Positions 42,866 to 52,849 are shown, counted from the first letter of the stretch. The stretch is DNA of 64,000 nucleotides from Aurantiacibacter sp. MUD61 (GCF_027912455.1 NZ_CP115446.1:2875501-2939500); one strand, 5' to 3'. Notes: generated from the letters alone by a model not told the origin. Program-made: numbers and translations.

Positions 42866-43989
42866 GTAGCGTTCTCAAAATTGACCAACACCAAACGCGC
42901 ACGCTCAAATGGTGGAATTCAAGGCGGGAAAAAATCGACTTCGATCCGCCATATCAGCGGAAGGGGCGACTTTGGTCCGACCAAGATAAAGCGTACCTCA
43001 TCGACTCGATCTTGAATGGATTTGATATTCCAAAGCTTTATTTGGCCGATTTTCAATTTGGCGAGTCTGATTTGAACGCCAGCCGACTGCCTTACGCGAT
43101 TATTGATGGAAAACAGCGTCTCGAGGCAGTCTTTGATTTTTTCGACAATCAACTTGTATTGGCGAAAGATTTTGTTTGGAGAGAGAACCCAGAATTAAAT
43201 TTAGCCGGACTAAGCCTGAAGGATTTATACGCAAAATATCCTGACGTCGCAGAAGAGTTTGAGAACGCTAATCTCACGATTATGAGCGTCTTTACCAACG
43301 ACGAAAGGTTGGTGAATGATCTGTTTGTTCGCTTGAATAGAAGTAAGTCCTTGACCGGTGCGGAAGTTCGGAATGCTATGGTCGGACCAGTCACCGACGT
43401 GATCAGAGAGCTTACTACCCATTCGATCTTCAAGGAGACGATCCGGTTCAGTACAAAACGTGCTGGAGACCACAACGCGGCGGCCAAAGTCCTGCTATTT
43501 GAATATGAGAAGGGTTTGACAAGCACGAAAAAGAAAGACTTAGACTCCTTCGCAGCAATTAGTGATGCCGACAAAGAACGATTAGAGTTAGCTGCCCGGC
43601 GAGTTATCGATACCTTCGACGAGATGTCGGAAGTGTTCATTCCAAACGATACATTGCTCGGTTCGGCGGGTGTGTTTCCAGTTTATTACTGGTTTGTCAG
43701 AAGTGTGACGTCTCTCTATCAAGACGAGATCCGAACATTTCTCCTAAATTTCGAAGAAAAACGGAAAGAAAATAGGGAGAAGGAACGCAAGCTGGGTGAA
43801 GGCAGAGGCGTCAGTGCTACCTATTCCCGATATGATACACTTAACAGAAGCACAAACGATCTAGGAAGCCATCGTGGCCGACTGGCAATTCTGCAGCGTG
43901 AATTTGCAATGTCAATGGAAGAACAATACGACGACTTCGATCAAGATGAAGCGTTTCGTTTTCAAATCGCAGAACGCAAGATGAAATGA
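42862..43989 (+). CDS. DUF262 (ParB/Srx-like) protein
   Basis: A 375-residue protein with an N-terminal DUF262 domain: FDPPYQRKGRLWSDQDKAYLIDSILNG near residues 27-53 and the nucleotide-handling motif YAIIDGKQRLEAVFDFF at 78-94 with DGKQR in place of the common DGQQR. DUF262 is the GmrS-type domain of GmrSD restriction systems, but the DUF1524 HNH nuclease that usually follows is not visible. The C-terminus (300-375) is charged and helical (KRKENREKERKLGEGRG). It may be a sensor or NTPase half working with the FRG protein; this is inferred from coupling. Confidence 0.85.
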   Translation: MSSVLKIDQHQTRTLKWWNSRREKIDFDPPYQRKGRLWSDQDKAYLIDSILNGFDIPKLYLADFQFGESDLNASRLPYAIIDGKQRLEAVFDFFDNQLVLAKDFVWRENPELNLAGLSLKDLYAKYPDVAEEFENANLTIMSVFTNDERLVNDLFVRLNRSKSLTGAEVRNAMVGPVTDVIRELTTHSIFKETIRFSTKRAGDHNAAAKVLLFEYEKGLTSTKKKDLDSFAAISDADKERLELAARRVIDTFDEMSEVFIPNDTLLGSAGVFPVYYWFVRSVTSLYQDEIRTFLLNFEEKRKENREKERKLGEGRGVSATYSRYDTLNRSTNDLGSHRGRLAILQREFAMSMEEQYDDFDQDEAFRFQIAERKMK

Positions 43990-44031
43990 CCAGCTAAGAC
44001 TGGTTCATCTCGTCTTACCCGCACTCTCGAT

Positions 44032-46947
44032 CTAATCCACAGCCTTCCGCGCCCTCTCAAGCATCGGTTTGAGATATTGGCCGGTGTAGCTCTTTGTTAC
44101 CTTGGACACTTCTTCGGGGGTGCCCTCGGCAACAATCTCACCGCCGCGCACACCGCCATCGGGGCCGAGGTCCAGAATCCAGTCCGCTGTCTTGATCACA
44201 TCCAGATTGTGCTCGATCACCACGACCGAATTGCCCTGGTCCACCAGCCGGTGGAGTACTTCGAGGAGTTTGCGCACATCTTCGAAATGCAGGCCGGTGG
44301 TGGGCTCGTCGAGGATGTAGAGCGTCTGGCCGGTGCTGCGTTTGCTGAGTTCCTTGGCGAGTTTTACGCGCTGCGCCTCTCCGCCCGATAGCGTCGTCGC
44401 CTGCTGGCCGACTTTCACATAGCCCAGCCCCACTTCGTTCAGCATGTGCATCTTGTCGCGGATGGGGGGCACGGCCTTGAAGAAGCCCTCTGCGTCCTCG
44501 ATCGTCATGTCGAGCACGTCGGCAATCGAGTGGCCTTTGAACTTCACTTCAAGCGTTTCGCGGTTGTAGCGTTTGCCGCCGCATTCCTCGCACGTCACGT
44601 AGACATCGGGCAGGAAGTGCATTTCGATCTTGATCAGGCCATCGCCCGTGCATGCCTCGCACCGGCCGCCCTTCACGTTGAAGCTGAAGCGGCCCGGCTT
44701 GTAGCCGCGCGCCTGGCTTTCGGGCAGGCCGGCGAACCAGTCGCGGATCTGGGTGAAGGCGCCGGTATAGGTCGCGGGGTTGGAGCGCGGAGTGCGGCCG
44801 ATGGGCGACTGGTCGATCTCAATCACCTTGTCGCAATATTCGAGGCCGGTGACCTTGTCGTGCGCGCCCGCCACCACGCGGGCATTGTTGAGCGTGCGCG
44901 CGGCGGAGGCATAGAGCGTGTCGATGGTGAAGCTGGACTTGCCGCTGCCCGAAACGCCGGTGATGCAGGTGAAGGTGCCCAATGGAATGCTGGCGGTGAC
45001 ATTGTTGAGGTTGTTCGCCCGCGCGCCATGAACCGTCAGCTTGTGGCCATTGCCCTTGCGCCGCTCTGCCGGGACCGCGATTTCGCGCCGCCCGGTGAGG
45101 TAATCGGCGGTGAGGCTCTTGCGGCTTTTCAGGATCTGCTTGAGCGTGCCCTGCGCCACCACTTCGCCGCCGCGCACACCCGCGCCGGGGCCGAGATCGA
45201 CGATATGGTCCGCCTGGCGGATGGCGTCCTCGTCATGCTCGACGACGATGACGGTGTTGCCGAGGTCGCGCAGGCGCTTCAATGTTTCGAGCAGGCGATC
45301 GTTGTCGCGCTGGTGGAGGCCGATGGAGGGCTCGTCCAGCACGTAGAGCACGCCGGAAAGGCCGCTGCCGATCTGCGAGGCGAGGCGGATGCGCTGGCTC
45401 TCGCCCCCGGACAGCGTGCCGCTGGTGCGATCGAGGTTGAGGTAATCGAGCCCGACATTGTTGAGGAAGCCCAGCCGCTCGACGATTTCCTTGAGGATGG
45501 CGCGGGCGATCTGGTTCTGCGTGTCGGTGAGTTTTTCGGGCAGGTTCTCGAACCATTCCAGCGCGTCCGACACCGAATAGCGCGTGGGCTGGCTGATGTC
45601 GGTGCTGTCGATCTTCACCGCCCGTGCCTTCTCGTTGAGGCGGGCGCCGTGGCACGTCTCGCACGGCTGCGCGGTCTGAAACTTGGCCAGCTCCTCCTGC
45701 ATCCACGCGCTCTCGGTCTGCGCCATGCGGCGGTTGAGATTGCCGATCACGCCCTCGAACGGCTTCTGCACCGTGTACTGCTTGCGCCCGTCCTTGAAGG
45801 TGAGCGGCACGCGCTTGCCCTTGGTGCCGTAGAGGATGATGTCCTGATGCTCGCGCGAGAGGTCCTTCCATGCGGTTTCCAGCGTGAAGCCGAATTCCTT
45901 CGCAAGGCTGCCGAGCACCTGCATGTAATAGGGCGACGGCGGGTTGGACTTGGCCCACGGCACAACCGCGCCCTTCTTCAGCGTGAGATCCTCGTTCGGG
46001 ACCACCAGCTGCTCGTCGAACAGCTGCTTTTCGCCGATGCCGTCACACGTCGGGCAGGCCCCCTGCGGCGCGTTGAAGGAGAACAGCCGCGGCTCGATCT
46101 CCTCGATGGTGAAGCCGGAAACGGGGCAGGCGAATTTCTCGGAGAACACGATGCGGTTGGGCGGCAGGCCTGCGCCTTTCATCGCGCCGCCACCCTCGGC
46201 CTCGTCCTCGCGCCCCGGCACCACGCCATCGGCGAGGTCGACATAGGCCAGCCCCTCGGCGAGCTTGAGCGCAGTCTCGAAGCTGTCGGCAAGGCGCGTT
46301 TCCAAGCCTTCCTTCACCGCAAGGCGGTCCACGACCACTTCGATGTCGTGCTTGAACTTCTTGTCGAGCGCGGGGGCCTCTTCGATCGCGTACATCTCGC
46401 CATCGATGCGCACCCGGGTAAAGCCCGCCTTCTGCCACTCGGCCAGCTCCTTGCGGTATTCGCCCTTGCGACCGCGCACCACCGGGGCGAGCAAATACAG
46501 CCGCGTGCCCTCGGGCAAAGCCATCACCCGGTCGACCATGTTGGAGACCGTCTGCGCCTCGATCGGCAGCCCGGTGGCGGGCGAATACGGCACGCCCACT
46601 CGCGCCCACAACAGGCGCATGTAGTCGTAAATCTCGGTGACGGTCGCCACAGTCGAGCGCGGATTGCGGCTCGTCGTCTTCTGTTCGATGGAAATCGCGG
46701 GAGACAGTCCATCGATATGCTCGACATCGGGCTTCTGCATCATCTCGAGGAACTGCCGCGCATAGGCGGACAGGCTCTCGACATAACGCCGCTGCCCCTC
46801 GGCATAGATCGTATCGAAAGCGAGCGACGACTTGCCCGAGCCGGAAAGCCCGGTGATGACGATCAGCGCATCGCGCGGCAGGTCGATATCGACACCCTTG
46901 AGGTTATGCTCACGGGCGCCTTTGACGGAGATTTTGGTAAGAGCCAT
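44032..46947 (-). CDS. uvrA: Excinuclease ABC subunit A
   Basis: UvrA, 971 residues, is the damage-recognition ATPase of nucleotide excision repair. Both ABC modules are complete. The first has Walker [17 protein letters not shown] near residue 31 and signature [15 protein letters not shown]; the second has [16 protein letters not shown] and [17 protein letters not shown]. Zinc-finger cysteines are in CPTCDGIGE and in [29 protein letters not shown]. An SOS box at 47030 lies about 84 bp upstream of the start, implying LexA control shared with recA. Confidence 0.98.
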   Translation of the reverse strand: MALTKISVKGAREHNLKGVDIDLPRDALIVITGLSGSGKSSLAFDTIYAEGQRRYVESLSAYARQFLEMMQKPDVEHIDGLSPAISIEQKTTSRNPRSTVATVTEIYDYMRLLWARVGVPYSPATGLPIEAQTVSNMVDRVMALPEGTRLYLLAPVVRGRKGEYRKELAEWQKAGFTRVRIDGEMYAIEEAPALDKKFKHDIEVVVDRLAVKEGLETRLADSFETALKLAEGLAYVDLADGVVPGREDEAEGGGAMKGAGLPPNRIVFSEKFACPVSGFTIEEIEPRLFSFNAPQGACPTCDGIGEKQLFDEQLVVPNEDLTLKKGAVVPWAKSNPPSPYYMQVLGSLAKEFGFTLETAWKDLSREHQDIILYGTKGKRVPLTFKDGRKQYTVQKPFEGVIGNLNRRMAQTESAWMQEELAKFQTAQPCETCHGARLNEKARAVKIDSTDISQPTRYSVSDALEWFENLPEKLTDTQNQIARAILKEIVERLGFLNNVGLDYLNLDRTSGTLSGGESQRIRLASQIGSGLSGVLYVLDEPSIGLHQRDNDRLLETLKRLRDLGNTVIVVEHDEDAIRQADHIVDLGPGAGVRGGEVVAQGTLKQILKSRKSLTADYLTGRREIAVPAERRKGNGHKLTVHGARANNLNNVTASIPLGTFTCITGVSGSGKSSFTIDTLYASAARTLNNARVVAGAHDKVTGLEYCDKVIEIDQSPIGRTPRSNPATYTGAFTQIRDWFAGLPESQARGYKPGRFSFNVKGGRCEACTGDGLIKIEMHFLPDVYVTCEECGGKRYNRETLEVKFKGHSIADVLDMTIEDAEGFFKAVPPIRDKMHMLNEVGLGYVKVGQQATTLSGGEAQRVKLAKELSKRSTGQTLYILDEPTTGLHFEDVRKLLEVLHRLVDQGNSVVVIEHNLDVIKTADWILDLGPDGGVRGGEIVAEGTPEEVSKVTKSYTGQYLKPMLERARKAVD

Positions 46948-47029
46948 GGCGGTCCAAGTGGGGGCTGTCTGGCACTAAGTCCAGAGGGGCTGATGGACGT
47001 AGCGCGATAGGCGCCGACGGGGGCGCAAT

Positions 47030-47044
47030 GTTCCCTAAATGTTC
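47030..47044 (+). promoter_or_regulatory. LexA binding site (SOS box) upstream of uvrA
   Basis: GTTC-CCTAAAT-GTTC is an exact GTTC-N7-GTTC direct repeat, read on the plus strand, 83 bp before the uvrA start codon. It lies between uvrA and the CadC-like gene. The same motif, in the other orientation relative to its gene, precedes recA at 2736. Confidence 0.85.
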
Positions 47045-47071
47045 GCGCGGGTCAAGAGAGATAGCTTCCCT

Positions 47072-49342
47072 TCACAGACCGAGGGCCAGCACCTCGGCCC
47101 GCTCCCTCGCGATATGTGCCCTGATCGGGTCGAGCACGGCGCGCACCTCCGGCAGTTCGCGCACTCTGTCATACAGCGGATCGTCAACCAGCAGGCCGAG
47201 CGCCTGGTTATCCATGTGGCTCAGTTGCAGCGGCCAACCGTAATCGGGCAGCTGGCGAACGATTGCGATGGCAGATGGCTCGTCATTCTCGATGGCCGCC
47301 AGTTCCAATTGGGCAAGCAGCGAGAAAACCGTCGTCGTCCCCGTCTCGCGCCAGCGCTCGTTGTATCGGCGTGCGAGGGCAATGTGCTCGCGCGCTTCCC
47401 CATCGCGCCCCAGCCGCTGCATGGCGAGCGCCATGTAGGGAGACATTTGGGGGATGATCTGGAACGGCACACCAAGGCCTTCGGCCCATTGAATGAAATC
47501 CTCCGTGCCGGCGAACCTCGCGTCGTAGAATTGCAGCAATTCGGCCTCGCGTCCCTCGCGCAGCAGCATGGGAGTGGCTTCCGAGACGATATGCCCTTCC
47601 CCCCAGAAATCCGCGCCGTCCAAGCCTGCCTCGCGAAATTCTGCCAGCGTCGGCAGCTCATTCTGTCGCAGTTTCTCCACAAAGGCGTCCCGCGGATATA
47701 CGACGCGCGCCTGCTCTGCCGGGAGGCCGAGTAGGAAACGGGTAAAGCGCAGCTGCGCGTAGTATCCCCAGCGCTGTTCTGCCTCACTTAAATCCGGTGT
47801 GACATCGCGCACCATGCGAAGGAATTCAGACAGATCTCCGTCAAGTCGCACCAGCCGAGCCCGGGCGAGCTCGCGCTGGGGCTCGGTAGCCGAGGCAGCG
47901 ATGATGCGCTCTTCAAGATCGCGTGCAAGCGCAAAATCACCGAATTCGACTGCGCCATCCGATGCCCTCCAACTTGCGGGCCAGAGAGGGTCAACCGCGA
48001 CCATGCGTCGCGACGTTTCCATGAAATCACCACCGAAGGGAATGGCCTGCCTTTGAACGATTCCTAGCCAAAACCAGCCTTCGGCATCACCGGGGTCGAT
48101 CTCCGTTGCCCGATGCAGGCGCGCCAATCGTTCCTCTGAATCGGTCAGCAGCATTCCAGAGACTTTCAGCGCGTCGACGGATCGCGGATCGAGGGCAAGC
48201 GCCTCTTCGGCGAGCTCCAAAGCAGTTTCCCGTCGCTCGACCGAAATGGCGCTATCCGTAGTCGGGTAAAGAAAATTGGCCTTCGCCAGCCCGGCCAGGC
48301 CATCGGCGAATCTCGGGTTTCGGGCGACAACCTGCTCGAGAATATCGACAGCCGCCAGCCTTTGCTCGGTCCCGCGACCGCGGATCAGGCCCATGGCAGT
48401 CAGGTAGAGCGCGTAATCCTCGCTGCTGACAGTTGGCTGGCGGGCCTCCGGGTTGGGTGCGCGACCCAACGCCTCCAGCATTGCACGAACCGCCCGAGTG
48501 GGCAGGAATTGCGCGGAATTGGGAGCGGATTGCAGGCTTTCCTGCCAAACCTCCTCGCCATCGGCGGCAGCGACCAGCCTTACGTCGAGCACGACGCTGT
48601 TGGCCGAATTGCTGATCTCACCTTGCCAGACGAGATCCACATTGAGCGCTTCACCTATCTGCTGCGGACTGCGCCCCTGTTCCACCAGCTGGCCCGCACT
48701 ATCGCCGGTGCGCACTTCCATGTTCACGCTGCGCCCGAGTTGCGATCGGATTTCAGCCTCCATGCCGCTGGCATAGAGCGGGTCTATGCCCTCGCTCGCT
48801 TCGATAGGAAGCATGACCACGGTAAGTGGCGCGGTATTGGGCCGCGAAGCCCAGAACCAGCCGAGCGCGACCACCAGCAACACGGCCAGCACGATCCCGG
48901 CCAGCGCAAGAGGCCGCGATCGCAGCGAACGGGCCTTAATAGCTGCTGGACTGGCCTCTCCATGCCGCTCCTCTTCCACAGTGGCCTTGGTCACCAGTAC
49001 GCGGTAGCCAACCTTCGGCAATGTCTCGATGGTCACAGCCTCATCGGCCAGCTCGCGAAGGACGGAACGAAGCAGACTCATCACCCTGTTTACCGAAGCG
49101 TCACCAACGATGCGCCCCTCCCAGCAGCAATCGATGAGATCGTCGCGCGAGAGTATGGCACCCGGGTCGCGCCCCAGCGCCACCAGCACCTGCATGACCT
49201 TGGGTTCGACGGTTTCCTCATCCGAGCCCGCCGTCAGTTTGCGCAATGCAGGCTCCACCAGCACCGGGCCGAGAGTGAAGGGCTGCTCATGCGCAAGGTC
49301 GATGCGCGGCGATGACAAGCTGCCCGTGCCTTCGATGTTCAT
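47072..49342 (-). CDS. CadC-like membrane-bound winged-helix regulator with TPR-type repeats
   Basis: A 756-residue one-component regulator. An OmpR-type winged helix is at 20-117 (FTLGPVLVEPALRKLTAG..., LPKVGYRVLV), followed by one membrane helix at 144-165. A periplasmic domain starting LTVVMLPIEASEGIDPLYASGMEAEI resembles the TolB-like part found in many such proteins, and helical TPR-like repeats run to the end. It would bind DNA on the cytosolic side and sense something outside. The signal is unknown. It is upstream of uvrA on the same strand but the SOS box separates them. The start is at MNIEGTGS. Confidence 0.8.
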   Translation of the reverse strand: MNIEGTGSLSSPRIDLAHEQPFTLGPVLVEPALRKLTAGSDEETVEPKVMQVLVALGRDPGAILSRDDLIDCCWEGRIVGDASVNRVMSLLRSVLRELADEAVTIETLPKVGYRVLVTKATVEEERHGEASPAAIKARSLRSRPLALAGIVLAVLLVVALGWFWASRPNTAPLTVVMLPIEASEGIDPLYASGMEAEIRSQLGRSVNMEVRTGDSAGQLVEQGRSPQQIGEALNVDLVWQGEISNSANSVVLDVRLVAAADGEEVWQESLQSAPNSAQFLPTRAVRAMLEALGRAPNPEARQPTVSSEDYALYLTAMGLIRGRGTEQRLAAVDILEQVVARNPRFADGLAGLAKANFLYPTTDSAISVERRETALELAEEALALDPRSVDALKVSGMLLTDSEERLARLHRATEIDPGDAEGWFWLGIVQRQAIPFGGDFMETSRRMVAVDPLWPASWRASDGAVEFGDFALARDLEERIIAASATEPQRELARARLVRLDGDLSEFLRMVRDVTPDLSEAEQRWGYYAQLRFTRFLLGLPAEQARVVYPRDAFVEKLRQNELPTLAEFREAGLDGADFWGEGHIVSEATPMLLREGREAELLQFYDARFAGTEDFIQWAEGLGVPFQIIPQMSPYMALAMQRLGRDGEAREHIALARRYNERWRETGTTTVFSLLAQLELAAIENDEPSAIAIVRQLPDYGWPLQLSHMDNQALGLLVDDPLYDRVRELPEVRAVLDPIRAHIARERAEVLALGL

Positions 49343-49555
49343 CACTGCCCCCCACATTCGCGCCTGCCAAAGCGCTGCATCCGTGATGCAACATTTTCCA
49401 TGAAGAATCACGCCCTGAGGGCAACAATCGACTGATTTCGGCAAAAATCACGAAACCATAAGCTAAAAATCAGGCCGATTTGGTAGCACCATAAGCCTCA
49501 AATCCCGCATCCCTCTGATCGTCCGATCCGGACTTCACAAACGGAGGAATGAACC

Positions 49556-49921
49556 ATGACCAAGACTTTTGCTTTTGCCGCCCTCGCCGCTTTCTCGGCT
49601 CTCACGATCGCACCGGGCGCCAATGCCCAGGATTCGCACGAAACGGCTCACAGTGGCCCCAGCGCGACAGTCGTGTTCGCCGATCTTAATTTGCAGAGCG
49701 ATGCAGGCGTCGACCTGCTCGACAGCCGCATTCGTGCTGCAGCCCAGCGGGTTTGCGGCCGCGCAGAACCCAATGCCCTTTTCGGTGGACCGGTGCGCCA
49801 GTGCATGCGCGAAACCATCGCTTCGGTTCAGCAGACCCGCAACACCGTAATCGCTGCTGCTCGCAGCGAAGACGGAACGCGCCTCGCCTACACTTCTTTC
49901 AGCGTCCAGCGCGGCAGCTGA
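49556..49921 (+). CDS. UrcA-family secreted protein
   Basis: A 121-residue exported protein (signal ending PGANAQ). The body fits the UrcA family: ATVVFADLNLQSDAGVDLLDSRIRAAAQRVCGRAEP with a second Cys in RQCMRETIASV, probably forming a disulfide. Members are periplasmic, common in sphingomonads and caulobacters, and of unknown function. A GGAGG ribosome-binding site is 7 bp before the ATG. A strong terminator follows, so it is a single-gene unit, divergent from the CadC-like regulator, which may control it. Confidence 0.85.
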   Translation: MTKTFAFAALAAFSALTIAPGANAQDSHETAHSGPSATVVFADLNLQSDAGVDLLDSRIRAAAQRVCGRAEPNALFGGPVRQCMRETIASVQQTRNTVIAAARSEDGTRLAYTSFSVQRGS

Positions 49922-49967
49922 GCCGAAGTTCAGACCGGATCGCGTGGTAAGGCGATCCGGACAGGAA

Positions 49968-50000
49968 GGGCCCGGGGAACTACCTCCCCGGGCCCTTTTT
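49968..50000 (+). terminator. Rho-independent terminator after the UrcA-family gene
   Basis: GGGCCCGGGG and CCCCGGGCCC form a perfect 10-bp stem with an 8-base loop and a TTTTT tail, 47 bp past the stop codon. Confidence 0.92.
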
Positions 50001-50118
50001 GCTGTGTCGCGACGACTTGTGCCGAGCGCGCGACGGATGGCGCGTTAAGCCTGTTTCGTCGGGTTGCGGTTAATCTTCGGGACGTATTATCGCATTGGAC
50101 AGGAAGGGGTCGCACCTA

Positions 50119-50475
50119 ATGAAACTATTGCTTGTTACCGCCGCGCTTGGACTTGGCGCGGTTTCGCTTCATGCGCCGGCAGAGGCCTGCATGCAGGATC
50201 GTGATTGTATCGATCGTCGCAGCGCTAAGGAGCGTGAAGCCGATGCGGCGGAGATCCGTCGGCTGAATCTCGAGCAGGCGCGCTATGTGCGCGAACGCGA
50301 TGCGCGCAACGCGCCGCGGGTTCGCGCTTACGACGAGCAGTTCGAGCGGCAGGACCAGTATCGCGAAGACATGGCGGATTACGAACGTGACCGCGCCGAT
50401 TACGAGGCCGATCTGGCAGCGTGGCGGCGTGCTGTTCGCCTGTGCCGGGCGGGCCATTACGAATATTGCGATTGA
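50119..50475 (+). CDS. Small secreted coiled-coil protein
   Basis: A 118-residue protein with a signal peptide (MKLLLVTAALGLGAVSLHAPAEA) and a highly charged helical body rich in Arg, Asp, Glu and Tyr (AADAAEIRRLNLEQARYVRERDARN-type heptads, DMADYERDRADYEADL). Two cysteine pairs (CMQDRDC, CRAGHYEYC) bracket the helix and may form disulfides. No family is recognised. It stands alone between a terminator and thpR. Confidence 0.6.
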   Translation: MKLLLVTAALGLGAVSLHAPAEACMQDRDCIDRRSAKEREADAAEIRRLNLEQARYVRERDARNAPRVRAYDEQFERQDQYREDMADYERDRADYEADLAAWRRAVRLCRAGHYEYCD

Positions 50476-50534
50476 TCGCTCTGGCAGGCCGGAGCGCCTA
50501 GCCATAAAAGCGACCGCGTGGCATGGGGCGAGCC

Positions 50535-51068
50535 ATGTCCAGCCGCCGCCTGTTCGTTGCTTTGCGCCCTCCTGAAGAGGTCTGCGACATCCTTCTCGAC
50601 ACGATGGAAGGCGTCGCGGGAGCGCGCTGGCAGGATGCCGACAACCTCCACATTACCCTTCGCTTCATCGGCGAGGTGGATCGGCACATGTTCGACGATG
50701 TTGTGACGGCGCTGGACAGTGTGCCCATCGCGCCTTTCGACGTCAGGATTGCAGGTGTCGGGCAATTCGAGACAAAGCGCAGGCCGACTGCGATCTGGGC
50801 GCGAGTGGAGCCATCCGATGGGCTCCGCAATTTGCAGCATTCGGTTGAAATGGCCTGTCGCCGCGCGGCGCTGGAGCCGGTGACCCGCAAATTCGTGCCT
50901 CACATCACCCTTGCGCGGCTCAGCTCAGGAAGTGCACCAATCGCGGGCTGGATCGCGCAGCATAGTGATCTGGCAATTGGCCCATGGCGGGCAGAGGGCT
51001 TTGCGCTTTACGAGAGCAATTTGACGCCTCAGGGCGCAATTTACGAGCAAATTGAGACATTTGGCTGA
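50535..51068 (+). CDS. thpR: RNA 2',3'-cyclic phosphodiesterase (LigT/ThpR)
   Basis: A 177-residue 2H phosphoesterase. The two catalytic H-x-T-x motifs are HITL at 39-42 and HITL at 123-126, at the normal spacing. RRLFVALRPPEEV at the N-terminus is typical of ThpR, which opens 2',3'-cyclic phosphates on RNA. An in-frame start four codons upstream is possible. Confidence 0.93.
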   Translation: MSSRRLFVALRPPEEVCDILLDTMEGVAGARWQDADNLHITLRFIGEVDRHMFDDVVTALDSVPIAPFDVRIAGVGQFETKRRPTAIWARVEPSDGLRNLQHSVEMACRRAALEPVTRKFVPHITLARLSSGSAPIAGWIAQHSDLAIGPWRAEGFALYESNLTPQGAIYEQIETFG

Positions 51069-51248
51069 CCGCAGAATGCGCTTCGCAGCGCCGGAACAGC
51101 GCAAGCGCTAAGGCCAGACCGTGGGCTCAATCGGACGAAGCGTGGACCGAGCGCGGCTCTCAGCCGTTGATAGGTTGAAGACGCACACTAACGGGCATGT
51201 TTTAGCATTCGAAATCCGCGCATCGCCCAGAAAGAAAACAAAACCGTC

Positions 51249-52109
51249 ATGTCCGACGACAAAACAGGGCCGATCATTGCTAAGCGACTGCCTGCAGAAG
51301 GCACCGAAGGGGCGACGCATCCACCACCCTCGCCGCCCGAGAAGCCGCGCACGCCTGAGCAAAAAGAAATGAGCAAACTCGCGCGCTGGATGCGTGGCGA
51401 GATGGTTCGTGAACTCGTTCGCCGAATGCGCCGGAAGAGCAAGTCTTTGGACAATCGCCGGGGTAAGCGTAAAACCGCTCTCGCGCTGTCCGCCGGTATT
51501 ATGGCCTTGAGCCCCGGCGCAGTCGAATATGGTCGCCAGGCTCCCACACATACGGTCGCTGAAGCGGCGATTGACGCCATGAAATACCGCGTAGATGCCG
51601 ATCAGCTATCCGTCAGCGAGGCGATGAAGGAAGCTTTGGCCGAGGAAGAGGGTGTCATGCTTACGGTCTATCGTGACGTCGCGGGCTATCCCACTGTCGG
51701 GGTCGGCCACCTTGTCCGTCCTGCAGACAATCTGAAGGTCGGAGATACCATAACTTATGAGCAGGCCATCGCATTCCTCGAAAAGGATATCCGGCACGCC
51801 GAAGAGGCTGTGAAAAGGCTGGTCGGTGACCTGCCGCTTTATCAGTACGAATTCGACGCTTTGGTGGACCTCGTTTACAATGTCGGCGAAGGCAATGTTT
51901 CGGAAGACAAGAGCCCGAAGCTCAACGTCGCGATCAAGGCAGGCGATTATCAGGGTATTGCAGATGAATTGCGGTACCACACAGCAGCGGGATCGAAGGC
52001 GAATGGCCTGATCTATCGCTCGGAGCGTCGTCAGGCCATTTTCACTGATGCTGCATACGGCGACCCGCGCCCGATCGAAATCAGTGTATCGGGCGAAGTG
52101 TCCGCCTGA
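51249..52109 (+). CDS. GH24 phage-type lysozyme with N-terminal membrane anchor
   Basis: A 286-residue protein. The C-terminal lysozyme domain has the T4-type catalytic triad, Glu134-x8-Asp143-x5-Thr149 (EEGVMLTVYRDVAGYPTVGVGH), then FDALVDLVYNVGEG and LIYRSERRQAIF. It cleaves peptidoglycan. The N-terminal 100 residues are unusual: a Pro-rich start, a basic helix (RWMRGEMVRELVRRMRRKSK) and a weak hydrophobic stretch (TALALSAGIMALSPGAV) that may act as a signal-anchor. No other phage genes are nearby, so it is probably a captured endolysin used by the host. Confidence 0.85.
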   Translation: MSDDKTGPIIAKRLPAEGTEGATHPPPSPPEKPRTPEQKEMSKLARWMRGEMVRELVRRMRRKSKSLDNRRGKRKTALALSAGIMALSPGAVEYGRQAPTHTVAEAAIDAMKYRVDADQLSVSEAMKEALAEEEGVMLTVYRDVAGYPTVGVGHLVRPADNLKVGDTITYEQAIAFLEKDIRHAEEAVKRLVGDLPLYQYEFDALVDLVYNVGEGNVSEDKSPKLNVAIKAGDYQGIADELRYHTAAGSKANGLIYRSERRQAIFTDAAYGDPRPIEISVSGEVSA

Positions 52110-52153
52110 TAAAGCCGATTTCCAATCGAAACACGCATGAAGTGAAGAGCGGT

Positions 52154-52849
52154 ATGCCCGGTGCTTCCCTCACAACCAATGGTAGAACGTCAGCGCGCCT
52201 CGGCGCGTTGGCGGCGCTGCTCATGCTCGGCGCGTGCGGATTTATCACGGACGGGGCTGACGTCCCGCCAGAGAGTGAAACCTCGAGCACCGCTGCCCTG
52301 CCCGATTATGTGACTCAAGCTCAGGCGAATAACCAAGCGGATTGCCTGACTGATCTGTGGGCGGAAAAACCAAATCCCGATCGCGAATTCGATCTCGCCA
52401 ATGATCGTGTCGAGGGCGGCTCGATATCCTGCGCCACAGGGACAACACCCAGCGAATTCGAAGCCATGCTGGCAGACATAAGGCAAGCAGCATCAGCGCA
52501 GGATCGCGCCGCCCTGCTCGGCGAAATCGAGGTGCCGCTCCTATTCATCGACCATGCCGGCGAGCGACGCGATATGCCGGAGGCGGTGGAGATCGAGGCA
52601 CATTTCGATGAAATCTTCCCGCCCGAGATGCTCGAGCTGCTGCAGCGGATCGAACTGGGCGACATGACTGTCGTCCCCGATCAGGGCGGCTTTTTCGAAC
52701 TGGGTTCGGTGTGGCTGGTAGCGACCGAACGTGGGGGCAGGCCGCGTCTGCGCACGGTCAACCGGCAGGCGCTCAACGAAGCAATCATCGCCGCGGCCAA
52801 TGAAGAGGCCGAAACGCTCCCGCCTGCCGAATTGACGCCTGCCGAGTAG
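52154..52849 (+). CDS. Predicted lipoprotein of unknown function
   Basis: A 231-residue lipoprotein: the signal ends LGALAALLMLGAC, giving Cys28. The body is acidic with two further Cys (NQADCLTDLW and GSISCATG) likely paired, and a beta-rich part near the end (TVVPDQGGFFELGSVWLVATERGG). No family is recognised. A GTG four codons upstream is an alternative start. It lies between the lysozyme and the M3 peptidase on the same strand. Confidence 0.6.
   Translation: MPGASLTTNGRTSARLGALAALLMLGACGFITDGADVPPESETSSTAALPDYVTQAQANNQADCLTDLWAEKPNPDREFDLANDRVEGGSISCATGTTPSEFEAMLADIRQAASAQDRAALLGEIEVPLLFIDHAGERRDMPEAVEIEAHFDEIFPPEMLELLQRIELGDMTVVPDQGGFFELGSVWLVATERGGRPRLRTVNRQALNEAIIAAANEEAETLPPAELTPAE

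Noticed and set aside
44446-47010. An 854-codon open frame on the plus strand opposite uvrA
   Set aside because: It is antisense to a complete, well-conserved uvrA and its product has low-complexity residues typical of GC-rich shadow frames.
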